Below, piece by piece: positions 16,800-24,992 of a stretch of DNA of 51,417 nt (within the stretch, counting starts at the first letter, position 1; every line of letters starts with the position of its first letter). The position numbers and the translations under genes are program-made. The stretch spans positions 1-51,417 of the forward strand of contig NZ_AQOH01000127.1 of NCBI RefSeq assembly GCF_000364705.1. The letters run 5' to 3'. A model generated the notes under the pieces. It searched no databases and had not been told where the DNA came from. It worked only from the letters and a program-made list of their open reading frames with translations. The DNA is from Pseudomonas fuscovaginae SE-1. GTDB lineage: Bacteria > Pseudomonadota > Gammaproteobacteria > Pseudomonadales > Pseudomonadaceae.

Positions 16800-16865
16800 A
16801 AAGCCAAAGCCAAAGCCAAAGCCAAAGCCAAAGCCAAAGCCAAAGCAAAAGCAAAAGCAAAAGCC
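16800..16865. repeat. Tandem hexanucleotide array, 11 units of AAAGCC/AAAGCA
   Basis: Seven AAAGCC units, three AAAGCA units, then one AAAGCC unit, without interruption. It would encode alternating Lys-Ala on + or Gly/Cys-Phe on -, but it sits in intergenic DNA. The copy number is likely variable by slippage. Confidence 0.9.
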
Positions 16866-16907
16866 GAGTTCTTGGTTGAGCTGGATATTGCAGGCGCCAC
16901 CGCCTCC

Positions 16908-17015
16908 TGTGGGAGCCGGCTTGCTGGCGATCCGCCAAAGGCGGCCATTCAACAAGATCCATGCTGCCTGACACATGGCCATCGCCAGCAAGCGCAGCGC
17001 CGCCCGTCTCCCACA
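16908..17015. repeat. REP-like paired inverted repeat
   Basis: Outer arms TGTGGGAG (16908-16915) and CTCCCACA (17008-17015), and inner arms of 12 bases ending GCTGGCGAT (16920-16931) matched exactly at 16981-16992. The 'GTGGGAGC..GCTTGCTGGCGA' wording is a common Pseudomonas REP/REPIN sequence. It lies between convergent genes, as usual for such elements. Confidence 0.75.
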
Positions 17016-17039
17016 AGGTATCACCTGTGTCCAACCGAC

Positions 17040-18446
17040 CTACCACATGAACTTCAGCTCAACCCCGAGGTAGTTGCTGTCATCCCCGCCGGCATCGCGC
17101 AAGGCCTCGCCGACTTCGTAATGCACCGCCTCGATGGCCCCGCTCAGGTTGCGGTTGAACGCATAGTCCATCCGTAGCTGATCGTAGTAACCGGTCCAGC
17201 GTCCACCCTGTCCGGCCGTGCCGGCCACCGGCAGGTTCGGTTGGGTGTAGACGGCATCCTCGGTGGTCTGGCGCCACAGCAGGCCGACGGCCGTCTGGAT
17301 CGACAGGTTGGTGACCGGCTTGACGGTGATCGATGGCTTGACGTGGATCAGGTTGCTGTAGCCCGTATAGCCCGCCAGGGAGAAGTAGTAGCCATTGGGG
17401 AACAGCGGGTTGAAGGTGTTCAGCGTGCCGTCACCAGGATGCCGGTCACCCGAGGCTGCATCGAGTTGCAGGCCCAGGCGCGGTTTCCACGGGGTCGCTT
17501 GCCAGGTGTAGCCCAGGCGGCTGCCGCCACCCCAGGCGCGGATGTCCTTGGAACCCACCGAGCCGCTCTGGACCATCGCTTCCACGTCCCAGTCGTAAGG
17601 GCCGGAAGCACCACCGAGGCGCATGTCGAAGATGTTGCGGTGCTCGTCGCCTTGGGCGTCGAGGTAGCGTGCGTCGCGTTCTTCATACAGGCCGTAGTAG
17701 GCCGACAGTTCGTTCTTGCCACCAATCAGCCGCTCGACCCGCAGCATGTGAAACGCCACGTCCGCGTTGGACTTGTCGTCGAAATGCCGACCGTCCAGGT
17801 ACTGCACCGGGTGGCTGGCCAGGCCGATGAAGCGCCAGTTCTCGGTTTCCCAGTCGCCCCACACCGCATCGAACGACTGGCGCACATTCGGCCCGTCGCG
17901 CGAGGAGATGAAGCGCTGCAGGTCGAAGGCGAAATCCTGGCGGCCAACCCGCGCCTTGAAGGTGTGGTCGGCCGTCTGGTCGACGTACTCGGCGAACGCC
18001 AGGCGCAGGTCGAGATGATTCTGGTCGGCGCCGCCGATGGTTTCCTTGCCGAAGGCGCGGGCGTCTTCCAGTTGGGTGAACACGCGCCAGTGTTCGTTCA
18101 GGTGCAGGTCGGCATGCGCCTGCAGGCGCTGGATCAGCCAGGAGTCACGCGAGCGCCCGCCAATGCCGAAACCGGCGGCATCGTTGAGTTCGAAACGCTC
18201 GCGCAGGGTCGCCCCGAACGACAGGTAGCTGTCCGGATTATTCGCGGACAATGGGATGTACTTGAGGTCGTCCAGCGGCGCGGTCTTCAGGGCCGGGTTC
18301 TGCAGCACCGACCAGTCTTCCTGCCAGCGGTTGGTTTTCAGCACCGGGCGTTCGGCGGGTTCGGCGGCGTGGCCGCTGGAAACTCCCAGCGGCCACAGCA
18401 CGGCCAGAGCCCAGGCATAGACGCTATGCGAAGGGCGTCGGCTCAT
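17040..18446 (-). CDS. Alginate-export-family outer-membrane beta-barrel protein
   Basis: 468 residues. A signal peptide (hydrophobic residues about 10-24, cleavage near SGHAA) is followed by a mature part rich in alternating amphipathic strands and aromatic residues, ending in a strand with terminal Trp (GVELKFMW), typical of outer-membrane barrels. Segments such as LSFGATLRERFELND, FTQLEDARAFGKE and FKARVGRQDFAFDLQRFISSRDGPNVRQSFD match the Alginate_exp (AlgE-like) family. No other alginate gene is near, so the real cargo is unknown. It is 18 bases behind the secreted glyoxalase-fold gene and shares its transcript. Confidence 0.82.
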   Translation of the reverse strand: MSRRPSHSVYAWALAVLWPLGVSSGHAAEPAERPVLKTNRWQEDWSVLQNPALKTAPLDDLKYIPLSANNPDSYLSFGATLRERFELNDAAGFGIGGRSRDSWLIQRLQAHADLHLNEHWRVFTQLEDARAFGKETIGGADQNHLDLRLAFAEYVDQTADHTFKARVGRQDFAFDLQRFISSRDGPNVRQSFDAVWGDWETENWRFIGLASHPVQYLDGRHFDDKSNADVAFHMLRVERLIGGKNELSAYYGLYEERDARYLDAQGDEHRNIFDMRLGGASGPYDWDVEAMVQSGSVGSKDIRAWGGGSRLGYTWQATPWKPRLGLQLDAASGDRHPGDGTLNTFNPLFPNGYYFSLAGYTGYSNLIHVKPSITVKPVTNLSIQTAVGLLWRQTTEDAVYTQPNLPVAGTAGQGGRWTGYYDQLRMDYAFNRNLSGAIEAVHYEVGEALRDAGGDDSNYLGVELKFMW

Positions 18447-18464
18447 GGTTCACCTCTCTTCAAA

Positions 18465-19361
18465 TCACTTGGCCGCGACGGGCTGGTGGATCTCGGCGAC
18501 GTAGCCGCCAGGGAATTCGACGATCGCCGACTGCCGGCCCGGTTCGGCCTTGGGCTCGACCACCAGGCGCGCGCCCGAGCTTTCGGCCTTGGCCAGGGTC
18601 GCGGCCAGGTCGCTCACCTCGTAACCGGTGGTTTCCCGACCATATGGGTAAGGCAGGTGACCGTCGGTGACGAACACGACCATCTTGCCGAAGTCGGACT
18701 CCAGCTTGACCCGGCGGATGTGCTTGCCCGGCTCGCCGACCACGGCGCCGTCCAGGCGTTTTTCATCGGCGACGACCTTGCCGTGGGAGAACCCGACGAA
18801 GCCCTTGATGAAGGCGTCGGCGCGCTGTTCGGAGAGGTACACGCGGTTCTCCGGTACGGTCTGGAACGCCGCGTAGTCCGGGGTCTTGGTGTGCCAGTAG
18901 AGCTGCATGTTCACGCCGCCCGGCCATTGCACCACGGCATCGCGGCCGATCGGATCGGGGAAGTCGTGGACGATGACGTCGGCGCCATGCTTCTTCGCTT
19001 CGGCCAGGGCCACGTCGAGGTCCTTGACCAGGTAGCCGTTGCGCTCGGCACCGAACGGGTACGGGACCGGCGTGGTGAAGCCGAACAGCGACACGGTACC
19101 GACCGGCGTCTGCAGCAGCTGGGAGGTGGTGCTGCTGGGAACGGGCAGTACGTTGACCACGACCTGAGGCGTGCTCTTGCCGCCGAAGGTGGCGAGGAAG
19201 CTCTTGACGAACGGATCGACGTCGCCCGGGGCCACATACACGTGGCTGGTGTCGTACTGCGGCGCGACGGCCACGCGGGTGGAGGTGGCGGCATGGGCCG
19301 ACAGCGAGGCGGTGAGTCCCAGTGCCAGGGCCAGGGAGAGCGGCTTGAATGAATGTTTCAT
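18465..19361 (-). CDS. Secreted glyoxalase/VOC-fold protein
   Basis: 298 residues from ATG 19361 (AAAGGG 6 bases upstream); an upstream start at 19376 is less likely. A clear Sec signal peptide ends ...LSAHA-A at about residue 24. The mature part looks like two VOC modules: GYLVKDLDVALAEAKKHGADVIVHDFPD and, about 145 residues later, GYEVSDLAATLAKAESSGARLVVEPK, each followed by an aromatic/Glu strand. VOC proteins bind metal and small molecules. Export to the periplasm is unusual for the family and suggests work on an extracytoplasmic ligand, perhaps with the co-transcribed barrel. Confidence 0.75.
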   Translation of the reverse strand: MKHSFKPLSLALALGLTASLSAHAATSTRVAVAPQYDTSHVYVAPGDVDPFVKSFLATFGGKSTPQVVVNVLPVPSSTTSQLLQTPVGTVSLFGFTTPVPYPFGAERNGYLVKDLDVALAEAKKHGADVIVHDFPDPIGRDAVVQWPGGVNMQLYWHTKTPDYAAFQTVPENRVYLSEQRADAFIKGFVGFSHGKVVADEKRLDGAVVGEPGKHIRRVKLESDFGKMVVFVTDGHLPYPYGRETTGYEVSDLAATLAKAESSGARLVVEPKAEPGRQSAIVEFPGGYVAEIHQPVAAK

Positions 19362-19477
19362 TGAATACCCTTTCAATTGGAGGTGAGCAGTAAGGGCGCC
19401 CTCATCGGGTGGCGGGCGCCATGACGTTGCGGATGGCTTGAGAGTCAGGGCTATCGGGTTGCGGTAGTTCGGTGCGG

Positions 19478-19502
19478 GGAGGGCGCGGGCAACGCGCCCT
19501 CC
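19478..19502 (-). terminator. Strong hairpin downstream of the ABM gene
   Basis: Perfect 10-bp GC-rich stem (19478-19487 with 19493-19502) and 5-nt loop, 16 bases past the ABM stop on the minus strand. There is no U-run, so it may be a U-less terminator or an mRNA 3'-end protector. Confidence 0.45.
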
Positions 19503-19518
19503 GTCGATACGGGAGCGC

Positions 19519-20085
19519 TCAGTCGGCGGCGAGCCAGGCGGCCAGCCAGCGGGTCACCCTGGGCATGATCAGGTAGGTGACGAGGCCGACGATGCAGGCG
19601 GTGATGATCAGGTTGCTCGGCACGATGCCACCCAACGCCGGATAGGCCTGGAACGTCGGGCCCCAGAGTTGCGGAATCACCATCGACAGCGGCGCGATCA
19701 CCACGTAGCTGAGCAGCGCCTGCTTCCACTTCGGCGGCTGCCTGGAGTCGCTGTGGTTGGGGGTGAACCAGAACTCGGCCTGGCTTTCGATCTCGGGATG
19801 GTCTTGCTCTTCCAGCATCGGCGCGACTTCGCGGATCAGTTGCTCGCGCAGTTGCGAGTTGATCCAGGCCTGCAGGCGGGTGGAGTCGATGAAGCGCACG
19901 ATGGTGGTGAAGGTGTTGTCGGTTTCGCCCGGACGGATGACGTTGACGCCCAGGTGGCCTTCCTGCGACATGGCGGCGCGCACCGAGGTCTTGAGCCAGG
20001 CTTCGTACTCGGCCAGGTACGCCGGGCGTACGCGGTGTCTGACCACAAGTGTCACGATGTCATGGGTTGCGGTCATGGTCGGCAT
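19519..20085 (-). CDS. Membrane-anchored antibiotic-biosynthesis-monooxygenase (ABM) domain protein
   Basis: 188 residues. The N-terminal half (IVTLVVRHRVRPAYLAEYEAWLK, GHLGVNVIRP, FTTIVRFIDSTRLQAWINS) is a ferredoxin-like ABM domain. The C-terminal half has two or three hydrophobic segments (LSYVVIAPLSMVIPQL, LIITACIVGLVTYLIMP). This ABM-plus-membrane architecture is a recognised Pfam-type combination of unknown role. It lies leftward of the Lrp gene on the same strand (gap about 105 bases). A start three codons later (20076) is also possible. Confidence 0.8.
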   Translation of the reverse strand: MPTMTATHDIVTLVVRHRVRPAYLAEYEAWLKTSVRAAMSQEGHLGVNVIRPGETDNTFTTIVRFIDSTRLQAWINSQLREQLIREVAPMLEEQDHPEIESQAEFWFTPNHSDSRQPPKWKQALLSYVVIAPLSMVIPQLWGPTFQAYPALGGIVPSNLIITACIVGLVTYLIMPRVTRWLAAWLAAD

Positions 20086-20190
20086 GGCGAAATCTCGGAG
20101 AGGAAAACATGCCGCACAGGATAGGGAGTGAGAACCATCCGTGATTGAACACCTGTGCTGTCTTCCCGATGCCCCGTGGCAGACGCCTCG

Positions 20191-20658
20191 CTACTCGCCC
20201 AGCGTCGGCACGAACATCCCGGTTTTCACGTTGCTCATCGACACCAGTGTCTTGAAGCGCTTGACGTTGTTGTTCTCGAAGAACAACTGCCGGGTCAGCT
20301 CGGTGTACTGCTCCATGTTGCGCACCAGCATGATCAGCACGAAGTCGCACTCGCCGGCGACGTAGTAGCACTGCTGCACCTGGGGGCAGGCCAGGAAGCT
20401 GCGCTTCATCTCGTCGAGCAGGTCCAGGCGTTCGTTCTCCACTTCCACCTCGGTGATGACCGTGAGGGTGTAGCCCAACACCTGGGCGTCGACCTGGGCC
20501 ACCGTGCCCTTGATCACTCCCTGGGCGGAGAGTTTCTTCAGGCGCCGGTTGACGGCGGCGGAGGACAGGTTGACCTGCGCCCCCAGGTCCAGTTGCGAGG
20601 TGCCAGCGTCGCGTTGTACCGCGTCGAGCAGTGCCAGGTCAAAGTGATCGAGGTCCAT
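20191..20658 (-). CDS. Lrp/AsnC-family regulator
   Basis: 155 residues. An N-terminal helix-turn-helix (FDLALLDAVQRDAGTSQLDLGAQVNLSSAAVNRRLKKL) is followed by the RAM/AsnC ligand-binding domain (FLACPQVQQCYYVAGECDFVLIMLV). Such proteins sense amino acids. The gene is divergent from the hydrolase/diaminopropionate lyase operon, with two similar short inverted repeats in the gap, so it probably regulates that operon in response to its amino-acid substrate. Confidence 0.9.
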   Translation of the reverse strand: MDLDHFDLALLDAVQRDAGTSQLDLGAQVNLSSAAVNRRLKKLSAQGVIKGTVAQVDAQVLGYTLTVITEVEVENERLDLLDEMKRSFLACPQVQQCYYVAGECDFVLIMLVRNMEQYTELTRQLFFENNNVKRFKTLVSMSNVKTGMFVPTLGE

Positions 20659-20701
20659 GGGGAGCCTTCCGTAAAGCAGTGGCGAGAGATGCCTTGAAGG
20701 C

Positions 20702-20765
20702 GCAATAAAATTGCATCTAATGCCTGGAAATCAAGCTTTTCGTACACCGGATGCGAATAAAATTC
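20702..20765. promoter_or_regulatory. Paired Lrp-type sites in the divergent promoter
   Basis: Two inverted repeats sharing the core AATAAAATT: GCAAT-AAA-ATTGC at 20702-20714 and GAAT-AAA-ATTC at 20755-20765. Their centres are 52 bases apart, close to five helical turns, so they face the same side of DNA, as expected for cooperative binding by an Lrp-family oligomer. Confidence 0.55.
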
Positions 20766-20824
20766 TTCCATGATCGATAGCGAGGGCTGCGCCGACCGGT
20801 GCGCGGTCCCGGAGGAATGGACGG

Positions 20825-22075
20825 ATGAAGGCAAGTACACCACTGCAATTGAACGGTCCGCTGCTGCTGCAGCAGATCCAGGCGCTGGGCCAGATCGGCG
20901 CTGATACCGAGCAGGGTGGCCGCACCCGGATCGCCTTGACCGACGCGGAAAAGGCCGGCCGCGACCTGCTGGTCGGCTGGATGCGCGAACTCGACCTCGA
21001 CGTCCAGGTCGACCGCATCGGCAATATCTTCGGCACCCTGCGTTCGGCCAGCGACAACGGCGAGCAGCGGCCGCTGATGATGGGCTCGCACATCGACACC
21101 GTGACCAACGCCGGGGCGCTGGATGGCTGCTATGGCGTGCTGGCAGGTCTCGCGGTGATCCGCGCGTTTCGCGAGGCCGGCGTGCTGCCGCAGCGCTCGA
21201 TCACGGTCGGCGCGTTCACCAACGAGGAGGGCGTGCGCTACCAGCCGGACATGATGGGCTCGCTGGTGTATGCCGGCGGCCTGTCGGTGGAGGAGGCGCT
21301 GGACACCATCGGTACCGATGGCACGCGCCTGGGTGACGAACTGCTGCGCATCGGTTATGCCGGCGCCCTGGAGCCGGGCGCCATCGTGCCCCATGAGTAC
21401 ATCGAATTGCACATCGAGCAGGGGCCGATTCTCGAAGCCGAGCACACCCTGATCGGCGTGGTCGAGAACCTGCAGGGCATTTCCTGGCAGCAGGTCGAGG
21501 TCAAGGGCAACGCCAACCATGCCGGCACCACGCCGACCCGCCTGCGCCATGATGCCGGCTTCGTCGCCAGTGCCATCGTCGCCGAGTTGCGTACCATCGC
21601 CGTCGAGGCCGGCTCGACCCTGGCCACCGTCGGCTGCATGAAGTTCGAGCCGGATGTGATCAACGTCATCCCGCGCAGGGCGACCTTCACCGTCGACCTG
21701 CGCGACCCTGACGAGGGCCGGCTGGTCAGTGCCGAACAGCGCCTGAACCAGTACCTCGTCGACATCGCCGAACGCGAGGGCGTGACCATCGCCACCGAGC
21801 GCCTGGTGCGCTTCCAGCCGGTGATCTTCAATGCCGAACTGGCCGATGAAATCGAGGCCAGCGCCCGGAGCTTCGGCCTCAGCCACCGGCGCATGACCTC
21901 CGGTGCCGGCCACGATGCCCAGATGATCGCGCGCATCGCGCCGGCGGCGATGATCTTCGTCCCCAGCCGTGGCGGCATCAGCCACAACCCGCGCGAGCAC
22001 ACCGATGACGAACAGCTGATCCAGGGCGCTGAAGCCCTGCTCGACGTCGTCAGCCGCCGCCTTGGCGTTTCCTGA
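20825..22075 (+). CDS. Zn-dependent amidase/N-carbamoyl-amino-acid hydrolase (M20, hydantoinase/carbamoylase type)
   Basis: 416 residues, the usual length. Metal-site motifs are GSHIDTVTNAGALDG (His and Asp), FTNEEGVRY (Glu), ELHIEQGP (His) and GISHNPREH (His); the lid/dimer domain includes VEVKGNANHAGTTP. Family enzymes hydrolyse N-carbamoyl-L-amino acids or allantoate and ureido compounds in the cytoplasm. The next gene is a diaminopropionate ammonia-lyase, so its product is probably an amino acid fed to that lyase, as in the enterobacterial ygeX-ygeY neighbourhood. GGAGGA lies upstream of the ATG. Confidence 0.87.
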   Translation: MKASTPLQLNGPLLLQQIQALGQIGADTEQGGRTRIALTDAEKAGRDLLVGWMRELDLDVQVDRIGNIFGTLRSASDNGEQRPLMMGSHIDTVTNAGALDGCYGVLAGLAVIRAFREAGVLPQRSITVGAFTNEEGVRYQPDMMGSLVYAGGLSVEEALDTIGTDGTRLGDELLRIGYAGALEPGAIVPHEYIELHIEQGPILEAEHTLIGVVENLQGISWQQVEVKGNANHAGTTPTRLRHDAGFVASAIVAELRTIAVEAGSTLATVGCMKFEPDVINVIPRRATFTVDLRDPDEGRLVSAEQRLNQYLVDIAEREGVTIATERLVRFQPVIFNAELADEIEASARSFGLSHRRMTSGAGHDAQMIARIAPAAMIFVPSRGGISHNPREHTDDEQLIQGAEALLDVVSRRLGVS

Positions 22076-22154
22076 TTCCAGCTTTTCATCCTGCGCCGCT
22101 GAACACCGGGTTCAGCGGCATCGGCCCCGCTTTGCCTGTCAAAAGGAGTTCCTG

Positions 22155-23372
22155 ATGTTGATCGCCAACCCCAAGGCCACCCGCCAACCGTACCCCGACT
22201 CGCTGAAGTCGGTCATGAGCATTGAAAAGGCCCGGCAGAGCCGTCAGTGGCTGGCGCCCTGGGCCCGGTTGAATGCCGGTGCCACGCCGCTGTATTCGCT
22301 GCCCGACCTGGCCCGTGAGCTGGGCATCGCGCAACTGTCGGTCAAGGACGAGTCGGTGCGCTCGGTACTCGGCAGCTTCAAGGCACTGGGGGCGCCGGTC
22401 GCGTTGCTGCGGCTGATCCTGAGTACCTTTCCCGAGCAACGCTTCGAACCGCACAAGCTGCTCGAAGGCCAGTACGCCGATGTCCTGGCGGACTTCACCG
22501 TGATCAGCGCCACCGACGGCAACCATGGCAAGGGCCTGGCGGCCGCGGCGCAGAGCATCGGTTGCCGCTGCGTCATCGTCCTGCATGCCAATGTCAGCGT
22601 CGAGCGCGAGGAGGCGATTGCCGCCTACGGCGCGACCATCGTGCGCATCGCCGGCAACTATGACGAGTCGGTGGAAGAAGCGGCGGCGCTGGCCCTGGCC
22701 AACGACTGGATCGTGGTCTCCGACACCTCCTATGAAGGCTACGAAGTGATTCCCCGCGATGTCATGCAGGGCTACGGCACCATCGCCGCGGAAATCGTCG
22801 AGGCCACTGCCGGCGGTGCCACCCCGGCGTTCAGCCATGTGTTCCTGCAGGGCGGGGTCGGTGGCCTGGCCGCCGGCATCGTCAGCTACCTGTGGGAGCA
22901 GCATGGCGAGCAACGGCCGACTTTCGTGATGGTCGAGCCGGTGCAGGCCGATTGCCTGTACCAGAGTGCAGTGCAAGGCAAGCCGGCGAAGGCTACCGGT
23001 TCGGTGGACTCGGTGATGGCCGGCCTGGCCTGCGGGGAAACCTCGCCGCTGGCCTGGCGGTTCCTGGAACCCAGCGTCGATTTCTTCATGACCATCGAGG
23101 ACGACGAGGCCGTGGCCGCCATGCGCCGCCTGGCAGCCGGCAGCGCCGGTGACATTCCGCTGGTGGCGGGCGAGTCGAGTGTTGCCGGCCTGGCCGGTCT
23201 CGTGCGCCTGGTCAAGGACGGCGGGGCGACGGATATCGGCCTCGACGCCACCTCGCGGGTACTGATCATCAGCACCGAAGGCGCCACCGCGCCGGGTGTG
23301 TACGCCGAGCTGCTGGGGGAAACCGCCAGCTCCGTCCTGAGCCGCCAGAAAGCCTGGGCCGCGCCGGCCTGA
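22155..23372 (+). CDS. dpaL: Diaminopropionate ammonia-lyase
   Basis: 405 residues from ATG 22155, with AAAAGGAG just upstream; frames further left lack a ribosome site. A fold-type II PLP enzyme: Schiff-base Lys K76 in VLGSFKALGAP, ATDGNHGKGLAAAA, phosphate-binding glycine loop QGGVGGLAAG, and VMAGLACGETSPLAW. It converts 2,3-diaminopropionate to pyruvate and two ammonia (E. coli YgeX family). It is about 80 bases behind the hydrolase gene and in the Lrp-linked operon. Intact by all motifs. Confidence 0.9.
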   Translation: MLIANPKATRQPYPDSLKSVMSIEKARQSRQWLAPWARLNAGATPLYSLPDLARELGIAQLSVKDESVRSVLGSFKALGAPVALLRLILSTFPEQRFEPHKLLEGQYADVLADFTVISATDGNHGKGLAAAAQSIGCRCVIVLHANVSVEREEAIAAYGATIVRIAGNYDESVEEAAALALANDWIVVSDTSYEGYEVIPRDVMQGYGTIAAEIVEATAGGATPAFSHVFLQGGVGGLAAGIVSYLWEQHGEQRPTFVMVEPVQADCLYQSAVQGKPAKATGSVDSVMAGLACGETSPLAWRFLEPSVDFFMTIEDDEAVAAMRRLAAGSAGDIPLVAGESSVAGLAGLVRLVKDGGATDIGLDATSRVLIISTEGATAPGVYAELLGETASSVLSRQKAWAAPA

Positions 23373-23453
23373 TCCGCCCGCAAGCCAACGCCTGCGCGCT
23401 GGTCGAGGCCGGTGCGCGCGTCGCTCCACACAAAAAGAATAATCGCAGACTCC

Positions 23454-24345
23454 ATGAACAAGATAAAACGCGACATCAGCCCCTGGTCGCTGATGCTGAC
23501 CGGCCTTGGCTCGATCATCGGTTCGGGCTGGCTGTTCGGCGTCTGGCACGCCTCGGCCATCGCCGGGCCGGCGGCCATCCTGGCCGTTTCCCTGGGCTCG
23601 TGCACTGGTCCTGAACGGCGAACTGACCCCCAGCGGGCTGGTCGCCAGCGCCGGTCTGGTGATGGTCTACTTCGCGCTCAACTATTGGGGCGTGAAGCTG
23701 TTCGTCAAGACCAACACGGCGATCACCGTGTTCAAGCTGGTGGTGCCGGCGCTGACCGCAGTGGCCTTGATCTCCAGCCGTTTCAATACCGACAACTTCG
23801 GTGACGGCAGCCTGTCGAGCTTCGCGCCCTACGGCTGGTCGGCGGTGTTCACGGCGGTGGCCGCCAGCGACATCGTGTTCAGCTACAACGGCTTCCAGAG
23901 CCCGGTCAGCCTGGCCGGCGAAGCGCGCAATCCCGGCCGTAGCATTCCCTTCGCGCTGATCGGTTCGGTGGTGATCGCCCTGGTCATCTATGTGCTGCTG
24001 CAGATCGCCTTTATCGGTGCGGTCAGCCCCGAGAGCATCGCCGACGGCTGGCACCGGCTGAACTTCGATTCGCCCCTGGCGCAACTGGCCCTGGCGTTGA
24101 ACCTGAACTGGCTGGCGATGCTGCTGTACCTGGATGCCTTCGTCAGCCCCTCGGGCACCGGCTCCATCTATACCGCGACCACCGCGCGGATGATCTACGC
24201 GATGGAGAAGAACAACACTCTGCCCAGGATCTTCGGCCAGTTGCACCCGCTGTACGGCGTGCCGCGCCAGGCGATGTGGCTGAACCTGGCGGTGAGCTTC
24301 GTCTTCCTGTTCTTCTTCCGTGGCTGGGGCATCCTCGCGGCGGTG
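23454..24345 (+). pseudogene. APC-family amino-acid permease, internally deleted
   Basis: The ATG at 23454 opens a normal APC N-terminus (DISPWSLMLTGLGSIIGSGWLFG, AIAGPAAILAVSLG). Near 23595-23612 the match jumps frame to VLNGELTPSGLVASAGLVMVYFALNYWGVK, which in full permeases lies about 100 residues later, so TM2-TM4 are gone. The rest (IVFSYNGFQSPVSLAGEARNPG, FVSPSGTGSIYTATTARM) is clear APC up to GWGILAAVIS at about 24345, where it fuses to a peptidase. About 12 TM segments are expected and several are lost, so transport is not possible. Confidence 0.85.
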
Positions 24346-24813
24346 ATTTCCTGCACCGAGTTCATCACCGACGGCATCCGCAACGCGATCCTGACCCATG
24401 TCACGATCATGGGCGACACCCGCAGCTACAGCCCCGAGGTGCAGCGTCTGCTGGAGACACGGATGTGCGAGATCAGCGAAGGCATCTGCCACCTGCATGG
24501 TGCCCGCTGCGAGTTCGAATACACCCATGAGTTCGCCCCGACGGTGAACTGGGCGGACAACACCGCGCTGGCCGTGGGGCGGGTGGTGGGTGAACAGGCC
24601 GTGGATGCGCAGGTGTCGCCGATGATGATCTCCGAGGATTTCGGTGCCTTCATTCAGCAGGTGCCGGGCAACTTCGTGTTCATCGGCAATGGGGCGCAAG
24701 GGGAGGAGGGGGCGACGCCGTTGCACAACGCCGCCTATGACTTCAATGACGCGATTCTGGCGACCGGCGCGCGTTACTTCGCTGAGGTGGTGCGCTTGAG
24801 CCTGCCGGCCTGA
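24341..24813 (+). pseudogene. C-terminal fragment of an M20-family amidohydrolase fused in frame to the permease
   Basis: From about 24341 the frame reads VISCTEFITDGIRNAI, GDTRSYSPEVQRLLETRM and SPMMISEDFGAFIQQVPGNFVFIGNG, ending in a normal M20 tail. This is the last 150 or so residues of a hippurate/N-acyl-amino-acid amidohydrolase. The N-terminal metal centre and most of the lid are missing, so the fragment is inactive. It probably was the next gene of the diaminopropionate operon before a deletion removed the sequence between the two genes. Confidence 0.83.
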
Positions 24814-24853
24814 GGTTTTTCCAGGTTGTTCCCATGGTGCGGCTGATGGTCCT

Positions 24854-24940
24854 TTCGCGGGCAAGCCGCGCTCCAGGGACGATGTCGTACGCAGAATTTG
24901 CGAACGCCTCATGTCTGTAGGAGCGCGGCTTGCCCGCGAA
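24854..24940. repeat. REPIN-like inverted repeat
   Basis: Perfect 21-base inverted arms (24854-24874 and 24920-24940) built on GCGGGCAAGCCGCGCTCC, separated by 45 bases. This is the common 'GGAGCGCGGCTTGCCCGCGAA' REP type of Pseudomonas. It lies between the convergent chimeric pseudogene and the aldehyde dehydrogenase gene, where it may also form an mRNA 3' hairpin. Confidence 0.85.
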
Positions 24941-24992
24941 GGCGTCAGTCGCTTTCCTGATCAGCCAATGGCCTGACGCGTGGTGGCCAGGA

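Larger units (their letters stand above)
16331..17039. other. Repeat-rich intergenic region of about 700 bases
   Basis: Holds, left to right: a 7-bp GC hairpin (16339-16364) without U-tract; a strong terminator (16476-16505); a block at about 16550-16795 with nested inverted repeats (for example CGCCC/GGGCG near 16560 and GCCGGGC pairs near 16730) of the kind dispersed in Pseudomonas intergenic DNA; an 11-copy hexamer array (16800-16865); and a REP-like inverted repeat (16908-17015). Open frames crossing it are low-complexity and not credible genes. Confidence 0.6.

Noticed and set aside
16800..16865. CRISPR-like array
   Set aside because: Units are 6 bases with no spacers; it is a simple tandem repeat. 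No CRISPR array or cas gene was seen anywhere.
16629..17177. Lys-Ala repeat open frame through the hexamer array (and Phe-Gly frame on the other strand)
   Set aside because: Product of simple-sequence repeats; no ribosome site, and it overlaps the 3' end of the outer-membrane barrel gene.
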